Below are positions 21,905-29,263 of a DNA stretch of 62,593 bases, piece after piece. This DNA is from a virus, in the IMG/VR virus record IMGVR_UViG_3300036785_000450, positions 1-62,593 of that record. One strand, 5' to 3'. Position 1 is the first letter of the stretch. The number at the start of each line of letters is the position of its first letter. The notes under the pieces are model-generated. The model saw nothing but the letters and a program-made list of their open reading frames with translations. It did not search any database and was not told the origin of the DNA. The position numbers and the translations under genes are program-made.

Positions 21905-23318
21905 CCTCTGCCTTATCAGGATCGACTCGCCGCAGCGTCTCGGTTCTGGCCTCCCCGAACAGCTTGCTCAGGACACCAGTCTGCGCTCGTCCCTCGACCG
22001 TCACCTTGAGGAAGTCCCGGTTGTCCTGAATGTCCTTGACAGACCGGGTCATGGACATGAACCGGTCCAACTCTGACGACAGGTTGGCGTCAGGGTACCC
22101 ACCTTGTAGCTGCTCAGCCAGGAAGGTGAACTGGAGGCGCTGGCCCTGCATCTCCAGCAGGCTGTACAGGACGCCCAGTAGTTGGTCACGGTTACGGATC
22201 TCCATCGGGATCCGGTACTTGCAAGAGGAGCCCGCCTCGTACAGGGAGCAGACCACGGCTAGGGCGCAGGAGTCACATTTCCGCAGGTCAGCCGTCCCCA
22301 TGTGGGCGACCAGGCTCGTCACGGCAGTGGTGCCGGGACCATCCGGGTTGGCGATGGTGGAAGTTACCGGCCGGTAATCGAAGACCGGCAGTGGCTGGCG
22401 CCCGTCACCGTCTGCGAGCACTTCGGCATGATCGTGACCAACTAACTCCACCGCCGTCGAGCCGTTGTCGGAGACTCGCCCGTTACCTTCGGGAGTTGAT
22501 CCCACTCGCTCAGGAGCCTCCAGATGGGCCTCCATCTGCCGCCAGGCCCAGATGGTGTAGCGAGACACCTCAGTACCAGCATCGGCCAGGATGGCGTCGG
22601 CGTTAAAGCCCATCTGGGTGAAGTGCTGGCGATGCCGGGTGCGGATCTTGTCCTTCTCATCGGCCGGGTAGCGCCGCAGGCGGTTCTGGTCCCAGATGAC
22701 GGTCTCCCCGAATCTCGTTGGCGAGATCCAGGAGGAGCTAAGTAGCGTGGAGTACAAGCCGCCAGGCGCATCATACGGATGGCTGAAGGACAGCCCGTGC
22801 AGGTTGAGTCTTGTGCGTCTGACTAGGGAGGATAGGACGTTCTGAGTCCGTATGGCGACTGGCGGCACACCCAGATTGCTGTAGTGCTCCGCTATCTCCC
22901 TAAGCGCAGGGCCACCCTGGTACTCATGCCAAATGGGCACGAACTTGTCGTCAGCCAGACCAGCCCATACCGCCCGCTGTGTGGATAGCCAGTCCTGACC
23001 CAGGCTCACGGCGTCGTACTCGGTGAAGAAGGTCAGCCGCTCCAGGTTCTGCTGGACGAAGTCCACGTAGTCGGACAGGAACTCCTCGTGCTGGCTGACA
23101 GTCCATCCCTTCTTCTCGGTGCTCGTAGCACCCGACACCAGGAAGATCTTCTGATCATCAGGGAAGTGATCGGCCAGCAGCCACTGCTTTTTCGGTAGCC
23201 GTGGCTTCAGGTGCAGATAGTTGATCGCCACATGGGGGACATGCTCTTGCACCAGCAGCTTGCGCCAGGCAGGCACCTCAGCCCCGGCAAAGTACAACTC
23301 CAACTTGCGTAGGTTCAT
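21879..23318 (-). CDS. TIM-barrel-like protein fused to a Cys-rich conserved domain, 479 aa
   Basis: The first 270 residues resemble phage TGT/DpdA-like alpha/beta barrels: LELYFAGAEVPAW at the start, a FLVSGATS turn, a FFTEYD strand and FVPIWHEYQGG, then helices. The C-terminal 140 residues carry CDSCALAVVCSLYEAGSSC and a long helical part ending near a conserved QTGVLSKLFG, a domain I recall from actinophage proteins of unknown function. DpdA-type enzymes insert deazapurines into phage DNA; no queuosine-precursor pathway gene is visible here, so this activity is not claimed. The ATG overlaps the WhiB stop (ATGA). Confidence 0.55.
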   Translation of the reverse strand: MNLRKLELYFAGAEVPAWRKLLVQEHVPHVAINYLHLKPRLPKKQWLLADHFPDDQKIFLVSGATSTEKKGWTVSQHEEFLSDYVDFVQQNLERLTFFTEYDAVSLGQDWLSTQRAVWAGLADDKFVPIWHEYQGGPALREIAEHYSNLGVPPVAIRTQNVLSSLVRRTRLNLHGLSFSHPYDAPGGLYSTLLSSSWISPTRFGETVIWDQNRLRRYPADEKDKIRTRHRQHFTQMGFNADAILADAGTEVSRYTIWAWRQMEAHLEAPERVGSTPEGNGRVSDNGSTAVELVGHDHAEVLADGDGRQPLPVFDYRPVTSTIANPDGPGTTAVTSLVAHMGTADLRKCDSCALAVVCSLYEAGSSCKYRIPMEIRNRDQLLGVLYSLLEMQGQRLQFTFLAEQLQGGYPDANLSSELDRFMSMTRSVKDIQDNRDFLKVTVEGRAQTGVLSKLFGEARTETLRRVDPDKAEDVIRRTMQ

Positions 23319-23590
23319 CCTGCCCTCTGATCGATCCTGAAGGGAGACTGGGTCAGCGTGTGACGAGTCCCCGTCCACGATAGACGCAGAGGACGCCGCT
23401 CCCGCTCCGAGGTACCGCCCCAGATGCCCCAGCGCTCGTTGGTCGAGATGGCGTACTCCAGACACGTCTGGCGCACCGGACAGTGGGAGCACACCGCCTT
23501 GGCGGCATCGACGTACTCCCCCCGCTCAGGGAAGAACATATCCACGGCCATACCAGCGCAAGCGGCGTCTTTCCGCCACTCATGGTTCAC
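23315..23590 (-). CDS. WhiB-family iron-sulfur regulator
   Basis: The 91-aa protein has the four conserved Cys (C11, C34, C37, C43; layout C...CxxC.....C), the FFPERG segment and the GIWGG turn (55-59) followed by a basic tail (SERERRPLRL). WhiB proteins bind a 4Fe-4S cluster and usually act with the actinobacterial primary sigma factor. Phage copies can alter host transcription or superinfection. It starts at the overlap with the membrane-protein stop (ATGA). This is the best host marker in the window. Confidence 0.93.
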   Translation of the reverse strand: MNHEWRKDAACAGMAVDMFFPERGEYVDAAKAVCSHCPVRQTCLEYAISTNERWGIWGGTSERERRPLRLSWTGTRHTLTQSPFRIDQRAG

Positions 23591-23781
23591 TTGACCATGA
23601 AGGCGAGGAAGCCGAAGGCAAGTCCGACGCAGAGGAGGGTAGCCCAGTAGGGGACAGTCCTCCAGGTGAAGGCCGCTACTGCCGCAAACGCCAAAAAGAT
23701 GACACAGACGATCAGAAAGGCCAGGTTTGCGCCGTCAGGCTTGTTGGCGAGATAGGTCGATGCTGCGGCGAGAACAGTCAC
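23587..23781 (-). CDS. Small two-helix membrane protein, 64 aa
   Basis: Two hydrophobic helices (about residues 18-38 and 44-62) separated by WRTVPYW, with almost no soluble part. The GTG start follows AAGGAG by 6 nt. It lies between an ADP-ribosyltransferase-like gene and WhiB. It could be a holin-like or superinfection protein; no assignment is made. Confidence 0.6.
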   Translation of the reverse strand: MTVLAAASTYLANKPDGANLAFLIVCVIFLAFAAVAAFTWRTVPYWATLLCVGLAFGFLAFMVK

Positions 23782-23802
23782 TTTGGTCTCCTTAGGACTT
23801 CG

Positions 23803-24246
23803 TTACTCATGCCGTTGAGCCTCCACTGACGGGCCGTAGTACCCGTACTCGTTCAAGTCATCTCCGGCGAAGCGGACGTGGTGGGCCGGTACCTGGGCCT
23901 TGATGGTGGGCAGATCCTGGGCCGGATCGGTCGGGTGCTTGGCGTGCTCAGCGGCGTAGCGACCCGACAGCGTGACCCAGTCTCCGGTGTTGATATGCTG
24001 TATACCCCTGGGGGCGGCTCGATAGACAGTCACTGGTCGTTCGGGCTGCCCCCGGACACGGCGCATCTGGCGGATCGACTCCTGGGGGTGCTCAGTGCCG
24101 GTGTAGTACTGCGGGTGCTCGTAAACGTCCAGCCCCTCCATAATGTTGCCCTTCTGGGTCATGTCGTGCAGGGGCGGGCCTTCCGGGTTGGGTTGATGGT
24201 GACCCCGGTACCCGAACTGATCCCCAGAGAGGGCGTCCCGACTCAT
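23803..24246 (-). CDS. Tagged ADP-ribosyltransferase-like protein, 147 aa
   Basis: Begins with the tag MSRDALSGDQF. The C-terminal 75 residues (VTVYRAAPRGIQHINTGDWV, TLSGRYAAEH and DDLNEYGYYG) follow the layout of ART-type domains of phage polyvalent proteins: a VYRA strand with Arg, a TLS strand and an E-x-G-Y end (R-S-E pattern). Transfer of ADP-ribose from NAD+ to a host target is the family activity; the target is unknown. The ATG overlaps the end of the preceding tagged gene (4 nt). Confidence 0.6.
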   Translation of the reverse strand: MSRDALSGDQFGYRGHHQPNPEGPPLHDMTQKGNIMEGLDVYEHPQYYTGTEHPQESIRQMRRVRGQPERPVTVYRAAPRGIQHINTGDWVTLSGRYAAEHAKHPTDPAQDLPTIKAQVPAHHVRFAGDDLNEYGYYGPSVEAQRHE

Positions 24247-24518
24247 TGCTCCACCCGACGAACTACCCGGACTGGATGCTTGGTCCGACGAGATTCCAAT
24301 TCAGGGATGTGCGCCAAGGCAGGATCTGTCTCGTGCTCACCCAAAGGCTCAACCTCGTAGAGGTACCGTCCATAGTTCCCAGAGGTTGGCTCAGTTTGGT
24401 TACCAGCAAAATAGACGTGAGGATCTCTGCGGCCCTGGGGATCGAGTACCTGCCCCGGCTCAAAGACATGGGTTGAGCCGTGGAAGAACTGCTGAGGGCT
24501 CAGCACCTCGTGACTCAT
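24243..24518 (-). CDS. Tagged Arr-like ADP-ribosyltransferase, 91 aa
   Basis: Tag MSHEVLSPQQF is followed directly by FHGSTHVFEPGQVLDPQG, HVYFAG, and YLYEVEPLGEHETDP. This is the pattern of the rifampin ADP-ribosyltransferase (Arr) family: HGT near the start, a VY strand, then Y-x-VEP-x-G-x-x-x-x-DP. It is short (Arr is about 140 aa), so it may be a minimal domain. The start overlaps the upstream tagged gene by one base (TGATG). Confidence 0.65.
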   Translation of the reverse strand: MSHEVLSPQQFFHGSTHVFEPGQVLDPQGRRDPHVYFAGNQTEPTSGNYGRYLYEVEPLGEHETDPALAHIPELESRRTKHPVRVVRRVEQ

Positions 24519-24655
24519 CAGTTCGGCCCCTGCCCCACGTCCTCGTCCTCCTTCTCCGGTATGACGTTCTGGGGATCGGGGGAGTCGATGGACTTCTCTG
24601 CGGGCAGATCGGTCACACCTGCGAACTGCTGACTGGACAGGACTTGGTGACTCAT
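24518..24655 (-). CDS. Tag-only small protein, 45 aa
   Basis: Almost nothing but the tag: MSHQVLSSQQF, then a short acidic, disordered tail (VIPEKEDEDVGQG). There is no folded domain, so it looks like a carrier of the N-terminal signal itself. It overlaps the acetyltransferase-like gene upstream (ATGA) and the Arr-like gene downstream (TGATG). Confidence 0.6.
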   Translation of the reverse strand: MSHQVLSSQQFAGVTDLPAEKSIDSPDPQNVIPEKEDEDVGQGPN

Positions 24656-25053
24656 CGGATCTCTACACCCAGATCTCGTAGGTGACTCTCAGCTTCAGGC
24701 ACCGTGGGCTGACGGCGTTTGGGCAACCGGTCACCAGTGGAGCGAGCCCAAGCCTCACCGGCTTCGGTGCGGTCGGGGGAGTGCCGAGGCGGGCGCACAC
24801 CACGGGTCTCCCCGGCGATCCGGCGAGCCTCACCCAACAGACTGGTGGCGACACCCTGGCGGCGCACCTCGGACAGCACCTCGATGTTGCCGATCTCACC
24901 GGTCTTGTGGTGCCACATGATGCTGCCGATGGACATCGGGGCGCCTCCACCGTAGACCCGAAGCTCGTGATGGGGGCGGCTCTCCATCTCCTTCGGCTTG
25001 GCCTGGCGGAAGGCGTAGGTGAACTGCTGAGGGTTGAGCGCTCGCTGACTCAT
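24652..25053 (-). CDS. Tagged GNAT-type acetyltransferase, 133 aa
   Basis: Tag MSQRALNPQQF, then a GNAT core: IGSIMWHHKTGEIGNIEVL (strands), EVRRQGVATSLLGEAR (the R/Q-x-x-G-x-G/A acetyl-CoA loop and helix) and HSPDRTEAGEAWAR, a C-terminal motif typical of phage GNAT proteins. It should acetylate an unknown target with acetyl-CoA. The 210-aa protein at 55517 has the same tag and the same HSP.R...GE..A ending. Confidence 0.7.
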   Translation of the reverse strand: MSQRALNPQQFTYAFRQAKPKEMESRPHHELRVYGGGAPMSIGSIMWHHKTGEIGNIEVLSEVRRQGVATSLLGEARRIAGETRGVRPPRHSPDRTEAGEAWARSTGDRLPKRRQPTVPEAESHLRDLGVEIR

Positions 25054-25403
25054 CAGTCCTCTGGCCTCTCCGGGAAGTCCTCCACGTCGTGCTCTCGTAC
25101 CACCCGCATCGGGTGGAGGCTACGAACAGATCCCTTCCCTCCTAGTGTGGGGTCAGCCTCGATGGGGCCAGTCGGCTCGACCTCATAGATCCGAGGATTG
25201 CCACCGTACTTCCGGGATCCACCACCGGCATACTGAGCGTACGTCCGTGCCCAGCCACGCTGTGAGGTGGCGTAGACATGCTCATGCCGCATGACATGGA
25301 CAGGCTCATGACCGGGTTCCACATGCTCACCGGGCTTGAGGTCGGCTCCCGTGCCATGGAAGTACGGTCCAAACTGCTCGTCGTTGAGAGCCTCATGACT
25401 CAT
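25053..25403 (-). CDS. Tagged Arr-like ADP-ribosyltransferase, 116 aa
   Basis: Tag MSHEALNDEQF, then YFHGTGADLKPGEHVEPG, HEHVYATSQRGWARTYA, and RIYEVEPTGPIEADPTLGG, a close match to the Arr layout (HGT-x-x-x-L-x-x-G-x-x-x-x-PG, VYxT, IYxVEPTGPIExDP). Arr enzymes use NAD+ to modify small molecules or proteins. The target here is unknown. The ATG at 25403 overlaps the upstream stop (ATGA). Confidence 0.75.
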   Translation of the reverse strand: MSHEALNDEQFGPYFHGTGADLKPGEHVEPGHEPVHVMRHEHVYATSQRGWARTYAQYAGGGSRKYGGNPRIYEVEPTGPIEADPTLGGKGSVRSLHPMRVVREHDVEDFPERPED

Positions 25404-26401
25404 GAACGCCACTGCTTGCCCAGCAGAGCGCTACCTGGCTGCTCAGTGCTGAAGGCGAAGACGTGCTTCTGCTGACCCCCTGCGGTGGTGTAGCTAGTCC
25501 GAAAAGTCTTCTCCCGGTCGGGATATAGCTCCTCAAAGGCTTTCCCCCGCCGAGGATCAGCCTGCGACCACCCAGGGCCTTCACCCTTGTCGAACTGCTC
25601 ATGCAGTCCCTGCTGACGGCCCTGGGGTGCTGACCCAGATGACCAGCGCTCCTTGATCTTCTCCTCGGTGTGCTCAGGGGCCTTCTTGGCTGCCCAGGCG
25701 ATCAGGGGGTGGACCTTCTCACCCCGCTGCTGAGCGGCCTGCACCATCTCCCGGTGGGTGGACAAGAAGCCCTTGCGCTGGGGCGCCCCGACCGAGATCG
25801 AACCGGCATTCTCGACCTTGTTCTCGTAGAGGTAGCCGGTGGTACGGCCTCCATAGGACTGGCCTCCCCAGGAGCCATATCGGGTAGGACCAAGCTCTCG
25901 GTGCCTGGTGACATCGGGCTGCAAGTTTTCGGGGCCTTCCACCGGACCAGTGATCCGCAGAGGATACATGTGACCAGCCATGCCCTCCTTGAGGCCCCGA
26001 CGCTTGATGTTGGCCCCTACGCGCTGGCGGGCCGCAGCCTCGGTACCGGCGTGGAAGCCTTCACCCCTCCCTACCCCACTACCACCCAGGCGACCCTGAG
26101 GGCCACCCTTGGTCACCCGGCCATGCCACCACGTCCGGGGATCGGCGGCGAACTGGTCCGGTGTCTGCTGGTGGGCCTCCATGGCCGGGATCTTCTCTGG
26201 GTCGAACAGTTGCCCCTGGCTCTGTCCCTGGGGCTTATCTAACAGACCGTGACCGTGATATTGAGCCCATGGCGTGTCAGGATGGCCCTTTGCCCAGGCC
26301 AAGTCAGCGTCTCTCTTGGGCTGCTCATGCCGTACCCTGGCCTCTTCCGGCCCACCCGTAAACCCATGAAACTGGGCGCCGAGGGACTCCTGGGCGCTCA
26401 C
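25400..26401 (-). CDS. Tagged ART-like protein, 333 aa
   Basis: The N-terminus MSAQESLGAQF is a variant of the tag. The centre has TWWHGRVTKGG, GFHAGTEAAARQR and HMYPLRITGP, resembling ART-type domains with a WHG-R start and a G-F-H-x-G-T-x-x-A-A segment. Next comes YLYENKVENAGSISVG, then a basic, disordered C-terminal 100 residues. Function inferred; target unknown. It overlaps both tagged neighbours by 4 nt. Confidence 0.5.
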   Translation of the reverse strand: MSAQESLGAQFHGFTGGPEEARVRHEQPKRDADLAWAKGHPDTPWAQYHGHGLLDKPQGQSQGQLFDPEKIPAMEAHQQTPDQFAADPRTWWHGRVTKGGPQGRLGGSGVGRGEGFHAGTEAAARQRVGANIKRRGLKEGMAGHMYPLRITGPVEGPENLQPDVTRHRELGPTRYGSWGGQSYGGRTTGYLYENKVENAGSISVGAPQRKGFLSTHREMVQAAQQRGEKVHPLIAWAAKKAPEHTEEKIKERWSSGSAPQGRQQGLHEQFDKGEGPGWSQADPRRGKAFEELYPDREKTFRTSYTTAGGQQKHVFAFSTEQPGSALLGKQWRS

Positions 26402-26637
26402 TCCTCACCCTCTCCCATCCCCTCCTCCTCACCACCACCAGGACGGCCCTGACCGAAGGCGGTGCCAGAGGGCATGGCACGAACGGCGGTGAGATCGTGA
26501 GAGAAGGACGGCTTGAAGACGTTGGCGGTCATGTTCTGCACACCCCGCACCCGGGTCGCCAACTCGTCCATGTTGCCCTGCTCCAAGATGCTGCGTTCGG
26601 TGTTGAACTGCTGGTTCGACAACACATTGCTGCTCAT
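26398..26637 (-). CDS. Tagged small protein, 79 aa
   Basis: Tag MSSNVLSNQQF, then a short helix and a Gly/Glu-rich C-terminal tail (GGGEEEGMGEGEE). No enzymatic domain is visible. Like the 45-aa gene, it may serve as packaged cargo or as an adaptor. Coupled to the HNH gene upstream (ATGA). Confidence 0.6.
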   Translation of the reverse strand: MSSNVLSNQQFNTERSILEQGNMDELATRVRGVQNMTANVFKPSFSHDLTAVRAMPSGTAFGQGRPGGGEEEGMGEGEE

Positions 26638-27068
26638 GATCTCACCTTCCTAGCCTGATATCGGCGCTGTGCTTCCCGGTTACAGACTCGACATACTCGT
26701 ATCGGTCCTCTGCCAGTCACATACTCGTAGACGTTCTCTGGCGTACGAGGATGACCGTTACGGCAGGCCAGGGTGCGAGACCGGAACACGTTGACTTGGT
26801 GCGTAACCGCTTCCAGATGGTTTGGATTGGCACAGTGCGGGTGACGGCAGAGATGGTCAAGTTCCAGGTCTTCCGGTATCTCTCCGATGAACATCTGGTA
26901 GGCCCACCTATGCACTTTTTGCATCGGCTCTCTCGTAACTGGACGAAACTTGGCATAGCCATCAGGAGAGAGCGGTCCCTGCCAGAGCCAACAACCATCC
27001 TCTGTCACGAGGATTTTTGACCAGAACCGTTGGAGCGGCGTGCCAAGGTAACCGGGGTAGACAGTCAA
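26634..27068 (-). CDS. HNH endonuclease (HNH_3 type), 144 aa
   Basis: RFWSKILVTEDGCWLWQGP, GYAKF, then HRWAYQMFIGEIPEDLELD, HLCRHPHCANPNHLEAVTH (the HNH zinc/metal core) and a second Cys set, CRNGHP and CRVCNREAQRR. This is the common free-standing homing-type HNH protein of actinobacteria and their phages. The TTG start overlaps the previous stop (TTGA). It has no tag although it sits inside the tagged cluster, so it is probably a later insertion. Confidence 0.85.
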   Translation of the reverse strand: MTVYPGYLGTPLQRFWSKILVTEDGCWLWQGPLSPDGYAKFRPVTREPMQKVHRWAYQMFIGEIPEDLELDHLCRHPHCANPNHLEAVTHQVNVFRSRTLACRNGHPRTPENVYEYVTGRGPIRVCRVCNREAQRRYQARKVRS

Positions 27069-27586
27069 CTTCGATCAGGCTCCTGTTCAAAAAGCCTTGG
27101 GTCGGTAGCCTTCAACTCCCTCTGGCGAGTTATTTCCTCGTCAATCTGCTCCCAGGGACGGGGCAGTCTTTTCTTGTCGGGGCGGTACTCGGCCCACCGG
27201 TAGCTGGGGTTGGTGAACAGCAGGGCGGGGACACCCAGTTCGGTCACGATGAGGACGGTGGCCGGGTCAGCGGACACGATCAGACCCAGGTCATGGCCCT
27301 CACGACGCAGGTAGCTAGCCTGCTCAGCCCTGACCACCGAATCGGACATATCCGCCCATTCCGGCTCACGCACCAGCAGCCGGGTGTAGAAGGCGGGGCT
27401 GGTCATGCCGTTGACCAGGAGCCAGTGCTCAGTGGCGTGCTGGTCGAGGCTGACCGTCCCGAAGGTCAGGTTGTAGCCGGTGCGGAGGGCGTGAGCCAGC
27501 TTGACCCCGTCCGGGATGGGGTAGAACCCGGCCAGAGTGGAGTGGTCCCCGAGCACTCCCTCGATGCACACCAGGGCCGTGCTCAT
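27065..27586 (-). CDS. HAD-like protein, 173 aa
   Basis: VCIEGVLGDHSTLA at the start, a TVSLDQHATEHWLL strand, the LIVSADPATVLIVTELG strand-loop and an end with KKRLPRPWEQID. The layout suggests a HAD-type fold, but the first catalytic DxD is written IEG, so activity is doubtful. ATG at 27586 is preferred to a longer frame. It starts 2 nt after the preceding gene. Confidence 0.45.
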   Translation of the reverse strand: MSTALVCIEGVLGDHSTLAGFYPIPDGVKLAHALRTGYNLTFGTVSLDQHATEHWLLVNGMTSPAFYTRLLVREPEWADMSDSVVRAEQASYLRREGHDLGLIVSADPATVLIVTELGVPALLFTNPSYRWAEYRPDKKRLPRPWEQIDEEITRQRELKATDPRLFEQEPDRS

Positions 27587-27588
27587 GG

Positions 27589-27813
27589 CTAACTGCTGTA
27601 CTGACTGGCCCTGGAGCCCTTGTTGGTCATCTGATCCGGTGCGTGCGGATAAGGCTGGGTCTGGCCGAAGTGCGTCACCCAGGACTGCCGGAGCAAGCTG
27701 GGCCACTGCCCAGGGTCACGGGAGCCATTACTGGAGTCGTAGAAGGTCGACCAGTTGGTGGCCTTGGGGGAGCGACCTGGGGAGGAACGCACGACTTTTC
27801 GTGCGATGCTCAC
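27589..27813 (-). CDS. Hypothetical protein, 74 aa
   Basis: Ser-, Pro- and Gln-rich, probably disordered; no family recognised. The GTG start overlaps the end of the ParB-like gene (GTGA) and the stop lies 2 nt before the next gene, so it fits the operon. Composition is unusual; coding status is likely but not certain. Confidence 0.5.
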   Translation of the reverse strand: MSIARKVVRSSPGRSPKATNWSTFYDSSNGSRDPGQWPSLLRQSWVTHFGQTQPYPHAPDQMTNKGSRASQYSS

Positions 27814-28079
27814 CGGACCACCCTGACCGGCATCTTGGTAGCCCCCGACTCCAAGGCCCCGCCATACCGATGATGACCGTCGATCATGCGATACCTTCCC
27901 TGGTAGGGAGCCACTAGGGGAGGGGTACCGTCACTGGCCCCCCGTCGAGCGATGTCCATAACCTTGGCGTGATCGAGATGAAGCTGGGTGGCATCGATCC
28001 TGTCCAGGCGCACTGAACGAATAGGCATTTTCGGGTTGGGCTTTTTTGCGAACTGGGCTGTAGACAGGGGCACGCTCAC
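27810..28079 (-). CDS. Tagged ParB/sulfiredoxin-like protein, 89 aa
   Basis: Begins with the tag in a one-residue-shorter form (MSVPLSTAQF), then a ParB-type core: VRLDRIDATQLHLDHAKV, PPLVAPYQGRYRMIDGHHRY (the conserved G-x-Y/H-R box, residues 61-72) and a final VRVV strand. ParB-like folds occur in DNA-binding proteins, CTPases, kinases and DNases. The role is unknown. The GTG is 6 nt after TAGGCT, so this gene opens the whole minus-strand cluster. Confidence 0.65.
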   Translation of the reverse strand: MSVPLSTAQFAKKPNPKMPIRSVRLDRIDATQLHLDHAKVMDIARRGASDGTPPLVAPYQGRYRMIDGHHRYGGALESGATKMPVRVVR

Positions 28080-28085
28080 GACCCA

Positions 28086-28127
28086 AGCCTAGGTGTCGGC
28101 CAGTGGCCCCCCTGGGCCATCTAGGCT
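28086..28127. promoter_or_regulatory. Divergent -10 boxes at the head of the tagged cluster
   Basis: Minus strand: TAGGCT (28086-28091), 6 nt before GTG 28079. Plus strand: TAGGCT (28122-28127), 8 nt before ATG 28136. The identical hexamers face away from each other. The minus unit is clearly leaderless in layout; the plus one has a slightly longer gap. Confidence 0.5.
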
Positions 28128-28135
28128 GGTCCCTG

Positions 28136-28435
28136 ATGTCGGACACCAACCTCCTAGGCGGGTTCTGCTACCTGTGCAACACCAGCATCGAAGCTGACGT
28201 CCAGGCGCATTTTGCCCAGGAGCACCAGACGTCGGCGCGCAAGCCCAAGGTGCCCATCATGGCCTGGGAGCACCGGATCCAGAACGTCCTGGGCGAGCTA
28301 GCCGAGGTACTGGACAGCCAGGACCGGAACCGCCAGATCGATCTGCTCGACAACGTGGTTCAGGAGCTATACCTCGTTCGGGCCAAGGTGGCCCAACTGA
28401 AGGGCACACCCGTCATGCGAGTGAAAGAAGGATGA
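28136..28435 (+). CDS. C2H2 zinc-finger protein, 99 aa
   Basis: Residues 11-30 read CYLCNTSIEADVQAHFAQEH, a classical C2H2 spacing (C11, C14, H25, H30). The rest is a charged helix with coiled-coil character (LGELAEVLDSQDRNRQIDLL). Nucleic-acid or protein binding is inferred. It heads a plus-strand run 28.1-31.3 kb. Confidence 0.65.
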   Translation: MSDTNLLGGFCYLCNTSIEADVQAHFAQEHQTSARKPKVPIMAWEHRIQNVLGELAEVLDSQDRNRQIDLLDNVVQELYLVRAKVAQLKGTPVMRVKEG

Positions 28436-28436
28436 C

Positions 28437-28721
28437 ATGGGCGTCGTAGATTGGCGGGCTTGGACGGCACAGGGCGGCGGTCAGATGCCGACTGCCCCCA
28501 ACCCGCCTGGCACCCCGTACGTGCCGAATACCCCGTTCCCTGGGGTGAATCCGATCACCGACCTGATCAACATGACCACGTCGGTCCCGCCCTACCCGAG
28601 CCTGTCCAGCCCCGGCAACTGGGTCACGGTCAAGCCGGTCGACCCCTTCGGAGGCTGGACCGACCAGCAGGAGACCCTCAACAAGACGATGCGCCCGGTA
28701 GTTGCTGGCCTGACCTCGTAG
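28437..28721 (+). CDS. Hypothetical Pro-rich protein, 94 aa
   Basis: Many Pro, Asn and Gly residues, little regular structure, no recognised family; a structural or linker-type protein is possible. It begins 1 nt after the zinc-finger gene, with AAAGAAGGA upstream of the ATG. Confidence 0.55.
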   Translation: MGVVDWRAWTAQGGGQMPTAPNPPGTPYVPNTPFPGVNPITDLINMTTSVPPYPSLSSPGNWVTVKPVDPFGGWTDQQETLNKTMRPVVAGLTS

Positions 28722-28722
28722 C

Positions 28723-29259
28723 ATGCCCAGCGAGTCCCTCCGGGCCGAGGCGGCCAGGACGGGCCAGACCCTCTATCAGGTCCGTATGTCGCGCCTGCGG
28801 GGGACGGATACGGCCAGCTTCCGGCAGCGGCGGGAGGAGCGCTTCCGCCAGCAGCGCATCCGAACCAAGCGGGCCGAGGAGGGCTTCAGCCACATCCCGT
28901 CACCGGTCGAAGCAGGCTGGGAGGAGCTAGGCCCTGGCTTCCCCCTGACCTCAGAGGAGACGCCCCACGGCGCTCAAGGCCCGTTCGGGCCGAGCCCGGA
29001 CCCGGCCTGGGACTTCTACTGGCCGACCAGGACGATCAACCCGCCCCGGCCCAGGACGCTCCAGGCCCGCTACTCCCGCAACGTCCAGGAGCTACAGGTC
29101 ATCTTCCGAGACGGCACCCCCTGGACCTACTTCGGAGTCCCTCCCAACATCTGGCAGCGGTTCAAGCGCACCGAGTCACCGGGCAAGTACATCAACAACG
29201 TGCTCAACGGCTACGACTACAGCCGGGGTGGATGGGGCAGCATCGTAGGCGAAGGGTGA
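28723..29259 (+). CDS. KTSC-domain protein, 178 aa
   Basis: The N-terminal half is basic and helical. The C-terminal 60 residues (ARYSRNVQELQVIFRDGTPW, YFGVPPNIWQRF, SPGKYINNVL) match the KTSC domain, a small beta-rich fold found in phage and bacterial proteins with no proven function, though links to lysyl-tRNA synthetase C-terminal regions have been noted. Starts 1 nt after the preceding stop. Confidence 0.75.
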   Translation: MPSESLRAEAARTGQTLYQVRMSRLRGTDTASFRQRREERFRQQRIRTKRAEEGFSHIPSPVEAGWEELGPGFPLTSEETPHGAQGPFGPSPDPAWDFYWPTRTINPPRPRTLQARYSRNVQELQVIFRDGTPWTYFGVPPNIWQRFKRTESPGKYINNVLNGYDYSRGGWGSIVGEG

Positions 29260-29263
29260 GACT

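Noticed and set aside
21879-23492. Long 537-residue version of the TIM-barrel gene
   Set aside because: The extra N-terminus overlaps WhiB in another frame; the ATG at 23318 overlaps the WhiB stop by ATGA.
26634-27068. HNH gene as part of the tagged effector set
   Set aside because: It has no tag and belongs to a common homing-type family, so it is treated as an insertion.
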